Shown here: positions 60,876 through 64,000 of the stretch, piece after piece
How positions within the stretch are numbered: position 1 is the stretch's first letter
How the letters are laid out: every line of letters begins with the position of its first letter
Source of the DNA: Siderastrea radians
Taxonomy: Eukaryota; Cnidaria; Anthozoa; Scleractinia; Rhizangiidae
Length of the DNA stretch: 64,000 nt
Assembly (NCBI GenBank): GCA_964017195.1
Contig: CAXHKT010000102.1
Coordinates: 62,001 to 126,000, forward strand
Reading direction: 5' to 3'
Notes under the pieces: model-generated
The model's database searches: none
Seen by the model: the letters and a program-made list of their open reading frames with translations, nothing else
Told to the model about the DNA's origin: nothing
Made by a program: the position numbers and the translations under genes

Positions 60876-63268
60876 GGCCCCAAAATGGGGGTTTTTTCCA
60901 CCTTATCGACAAAATCGCAGACTTTCTACACAATAAACTGTTTTTTCTGATAGCCCCGAGGGATTTGCATTATTATTGGGCCAGTGCGCAGCCTTGCGCA
61001 GACAGATTGCGCAGATAAGAACACCTTTTTGAGCCTCTGGGAATGCCCCAAAATGGGGTTTTTTCCCTAAGGATCGCACATATCGCGCTTTCTTTGTACT
61101 TTTGCACAAAAGGAATTTTTTTCGGATGGTCCCAAAGGGATTGAATGCATTTGGGAGCTTTGTGCATGCAGCGGAGAGCGCCAGTTCGCTTTTTGAGCTT
61201 TTTGGGGCCTGAGGGAAGGCCCCAAAATGGGGTTTTTTTCCACCTTATCGACAAAAACGCAGACTTTCTACACAATAAACTGTTTTTTCCGATAGCCCCG
61301 AGGGATTTGCATTATTATTGGGCCAGTGCGCAGCCTTGCGCAGACAGATTGCGCAGATAAGAACACTTTTTTGAGCCTCTGGGAATGCCCCAAAATGGGG
61401 TTTTTTCCCTAAGGATCGCACATATCGCGCTTTCTTTGTACTTTTGCACAAAAGGAATTTTTTTCGGATGGTCCCAAAGGGATTGAATGCATTTGGGAGC
61501 TTTGTGCATGCAGCGGAGAGCGCCAGTTAGCTTTTTGAGCTTTTTGGGGCCTGAGGGAAGGCCCCAAAATGGGGTTTTTTTCCACCTTATCGACAAAATC
61601 GCAGACTTTCTACACAATAAACTGATTTTTCTGATAGCCCCGAGGGATTTGCATTATTATTGGGCCAGTGCGCAGCCTTGCGCAGACAGATTGCGCAGAT
61701 AAGAACACCTTTTTGAGCCTCTGGGAATGCGCCAAAATGGGGTTTTTTCCCTAAGGATCGCACATATCGCGCTTTCTTTGTACTTTTGCACAAAAGGAAT
61801 TTTTTCGGATGGTCCCAAAGGGATTGAATGCATTTGGGAGCTTTGTGCATGCAGCGGAGAGCGCCAGTTAGCTTTTTGAGCTTTCTGGGGCCTGAGGGAA
61901 GGCCCCAAAATGGGGGTTTTTTCCGCCTTATCGACAAAATCGCAGACTTTCTACACAATAAACTGTTTTTTCTGATAGCCCCGAGGGATTTGCATTATTA
62001 TTGGGCCAGTGCGCAGCCTTGCGCAGACAGATTGCGCAGATAAGAACACCTTTTTGAGCCTCTGGGAATGCCCCAAAATGGGGTTTTTTCCCTAAGGATC
62101 GCACATATCGCGCTTTCTTTGTACTTTTGCACAAAAGGAATTTTTTTCGGATGGTCCCAAAGGGATTGAATGCATTTGGGAGCTTTGTGCATGCAGCGGA
62201 GAGCGCCAGTTAGCTTTTTGAGCTTTTTGGGGCCTGAGGGAAGGCCCCAAAATGGGGTTTTTTTTCACCTTATCGACAAAAACGCAGACTTTCTACACAA
62301 TAAACTGTTTTTTCTGATAGCCCCGAGGGATTTGCATTATTATTGGGCCAGTGCGCAGCCTTGCGCAGACAGATTGCGCAGATAAGAACACTTTTTTGAG
62401 CCTCTGGGAATGCCCCAAAATGGGGTTTTTTCCCTAAGGATCGCACATATCGCGCTTTCTTTGTACTTTTGCACAAAAGGAATTTTTTTCGGATGGTCCC
62501 AAAGGGATTGAATGCATTTGGGAGCTTTGTGCATGCAGCGGAGAGCGCCAGTTAGCTTTTTGAGCTTTTTGGGGCCTGAGGGAAGGCCCCAAAATGGGGT
62601 TTTTTTTCCACCTTATCGACAAAATCGCAGACTTTCTACACAATAAACTGTTTTTTCTGATAGCCCCGAGGGATTTGCATTATTATTGGGCCAGTGCGCA
62701 GCCTTGCGCAGACAGATTGCGCAGATAAGAACACCTTTTTGAGCCTCTTGGAATGCCCCAAAATGGGGTTTTTTCCCTAAGGATCGCACATATCGCGCTT
62801 TCTTTGTACTTTTGCACAAAAGGAATTTTTTTCGGATGTTCCCAAAGGGATTGAATGCATTTGGGAGCTTTGTGCATGCAGCGGAGAGCGCCAGTTAGCT
62901 TTTTGAGCTTTTTGGGGCCTGAGGGAAGGCCCCAAAATGGGGTTTTTTTCCACCTTATCGACAAAATCGCAGACTTTCTACACAATAAACTGTTTTTTCT
63001 GATAGCCCCGAGGGATTTGCATTATTATTGGGTCAGTGCGCAGCCTTGCGCAGACAGATTGCGCAGATAAGAACACCTTTTTGAGCCTCTGGGAATGCCC
63101 CAAAATGGGGTTTTTTCCCTAAGGATCGCACATATCGCGCTTTCTTTGTACTTTTGCAAAAAGGAATTTTTTTCGGATGGTCCCAAAGGGATTGAATGCA
63201 TTTGGGAGCTTTGTGCATGCAGCGGAGAGCGCCAGTTAGCTTTTTGAGCTTTTTGGGGCCTGAGGGAA
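60876..63268 (+). repeat. 7-mer HOR, copy 3 (2393 bp)
   Basis: All seven unit types of the first copy recur with the same length of 2393 bp: AGTTCGC (61186), ACTGATTTTTCTG (61621), ATGCGCC (61728), TTTTCCGCC (61919), CTCTTGG (62746), GGGTCAG (63029) and TTGCAAAAAGG (63155). It follows copy 2 directly. Confidence 0.87.
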
Positions 63269-64000
63269 GGCCCCAAAATGGGGGTTTTTTCCACCTTATC
63301 GACAAAATCGCAGACTTTCTACACAATAAACTGTTTTTTCTGATAGCCCCGAGGGATTTGCATTATTATTGGGCCAGTGCGCAGCCTTGCGCAGACAGAT
63401 TGCGCAGATAAGAACACCTTTTTGAGCCTCTGGGAATGCCCCAAAATGGGGTTTTTTCCCTAAGGATCGCACATATCGCGCTTTCTTTGTACTTTTGCAC
63501 AAAAGGAATTTTTTTCGGATGGTCCCAAAGGGATTGAATGCATTTGGGAGCTTTATGCATGCAGCGGAGAGCGCCAGTTAGCTTTTTGAGCTTTTTGGGG
63601 CCTGAGGGAAGGCCACAAAATGGGGGTTTTTTCCACCTTATCGACAAAATCGCAGACTTTCTACACAATAAACTGTTTTTTCTGATTGCCCTGAGGGATT
63701 TCCATTATTATTGGGCCAGTGCGCAGCCTTGCGCAGACAGATTGCGCAGATAAGAAGACCTTTTTGAGCCTCTGGGAATGCCCCAAAATGGGGTTTTTTC
63801 CCTAAGGATCGCACATATCGCGCTTTCTTTGTACTTTTGCAAAAAGGAATTTTTTTCGGATGGTCCCAAAGGGATTGAATGCATTTGGGAGCTTTGTGCA
63901 TGCAGCGGAGAGCGCCAGTTAGCTTTTTGAGCTTTTTGGGGCCTGAGGGAAGGCCCCAAAATGGGGGTTTTTTCCACCTTATCGACAAAATCGCAGACTT
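63269..64000 (+). repeat. Two diverged units and a partial unit at the window end
   Basis: The expected AGTTCGC unit is absent after the third HOR copy. Units 63269 and 63611 carry private changes: TTTATGCATGCAG (63552), GGCCACAAAATG (63611), GATTGCCCTGAGGG (63685), ATTTCCATT (63708) and AAGAAGACC (63753), with TTGCAAAAAGG (63837) shared with block VI. The final 49 nt (63952-64000) start a new unit cut by the window edge. Confidence 0.75.

Larger units (their letters stand above)
1..64000. repeat. 342-bp satellite DNA array, 187 units
   Basis: The same 342-bp sequence recurs head to tail from the first base to the last. The unit start GGCCCC lies at 1 and the last one at 63952, which is 187 periods with a net loss of only 3 nt. 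The NsiI-type motif ATGCAT at unit position 270 recurs at nearly constant spacing from 270 to 63879. Copies differ from each other by a few substitutions or 1-2 nt indels. No unit is inverted and no foreign sequence interrupts the array. Base composition of the reference unit by hand count is A 80, C 73, G 86, T 103. Array length, homogeneity and layered HOR structure are typical of eukaryotic centromeric or heterochromatic satellites. That location is inferred, not shown. The family is not one I recognise. Confidence 0.98.

Noticed and set aside
28..63988. Hundreds of open reading frames of 60-159 codons on both strands
   Set aside because: They are the same few frames repeated once per unit, overlap each other on both strands, are broken or extended by random indels, and lack ribosome binding sites or any recognisable domain. 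They are by-products of a 342-bp repeat.
1..64000. Primate alpha satellite, because half units are about 171 bp
   Set aside because: Only the length agrees. There is no resemblance to the alpha satellite consensus as I know it, and it is richer in G+C and CpG.
1..64000. CRISPR array
   Set aside because: There are no short conserved repeats separated by unique spacers; the whole 342-bp period is conserved.
1..64000. Transposon, LTR or rDNA/tRNA/5S gene cluster
   Set aside because: No terminal repeats, target-site duplications, coding domains, pol III box A/B pair or rRNA-like sequence were seen in the unit.

Overview
The whole 64 kb window is one uninterrupted tandem array of satellite DNA. 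The unit is about 342 bp. There are 187 complete units plus a 49-nt start of the next, all in the same orientation, with a mean spacing just under 342 bp. I see no protein-coding gene, RNA gene, transposon, inversion or unique spacer. Long homogenised arrays of this kind are typical of eukaryotic centromeric, pericentromeric or subtelomeric heterochromatin. I do not recognise the satellite family and cannot name the organism. By hand count the reference unit (36254-36595) is about 46% G+C with 12 CpGs. Many of the differences between copies are CG to TG or CA changes, which suggests germline cytosine methylation and fits a vertebrate or a plant, among others.

The unit is itself a diverged dimer. 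A 168-bp half A and a 174-bp half B both begin with a GCCCCAAAATGGGG motif, share blocks along their length and end in GGGAA. Recurrent elements in the unit are an 11-bp perfect inverted repeat across the unit junction, three TGCGCAG motifs within 30 bp, a POU-type octamer ATTTGCAT, two 8-bp palindromes (AATGCATT, TGCATGCA) and seven T-tracts of 5 nt or more, all on the plus strand.

Diagnostic variants divide the array into blocks: I (1-2737), II (2738 to about 12.0 kb), III (about 12.0-25.65 kb), IV (25.65-36.25 kb), V (36.25-55.4 kb) and VI (55.4-64 kb). Most hold higher-order repeats (HORs): a 5-mer of 1710 bp twice (7179-10598); a 7519-bp displaced copy (3.1-4.95 kb to 10.6-12.47 kb); a 16-mer of 5472 bp in two tandem copies (12.0-22.4 kb); an unrelated 5-mer of 1710 bp twice (32834-36253); a 3-mer of 1027 bp three times (36596-39676); four linked 13/12-unit blocks that form a superunit of 8548 bp (39677 to about 56.1 kb); and a 7/10/7-mer series (55064-63268). 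Block I carries the same private variants as block IV, 30 kb away, but in a different order.

No genes act together here. The biology of the window is the evolution of a satellite by nested unequal exchange and conversion, with a possible, untested chromatin or centromere role. All duplication offsets were read by matching shared private variants by eye, so block edges are uncertain by up to a few hundred bases.
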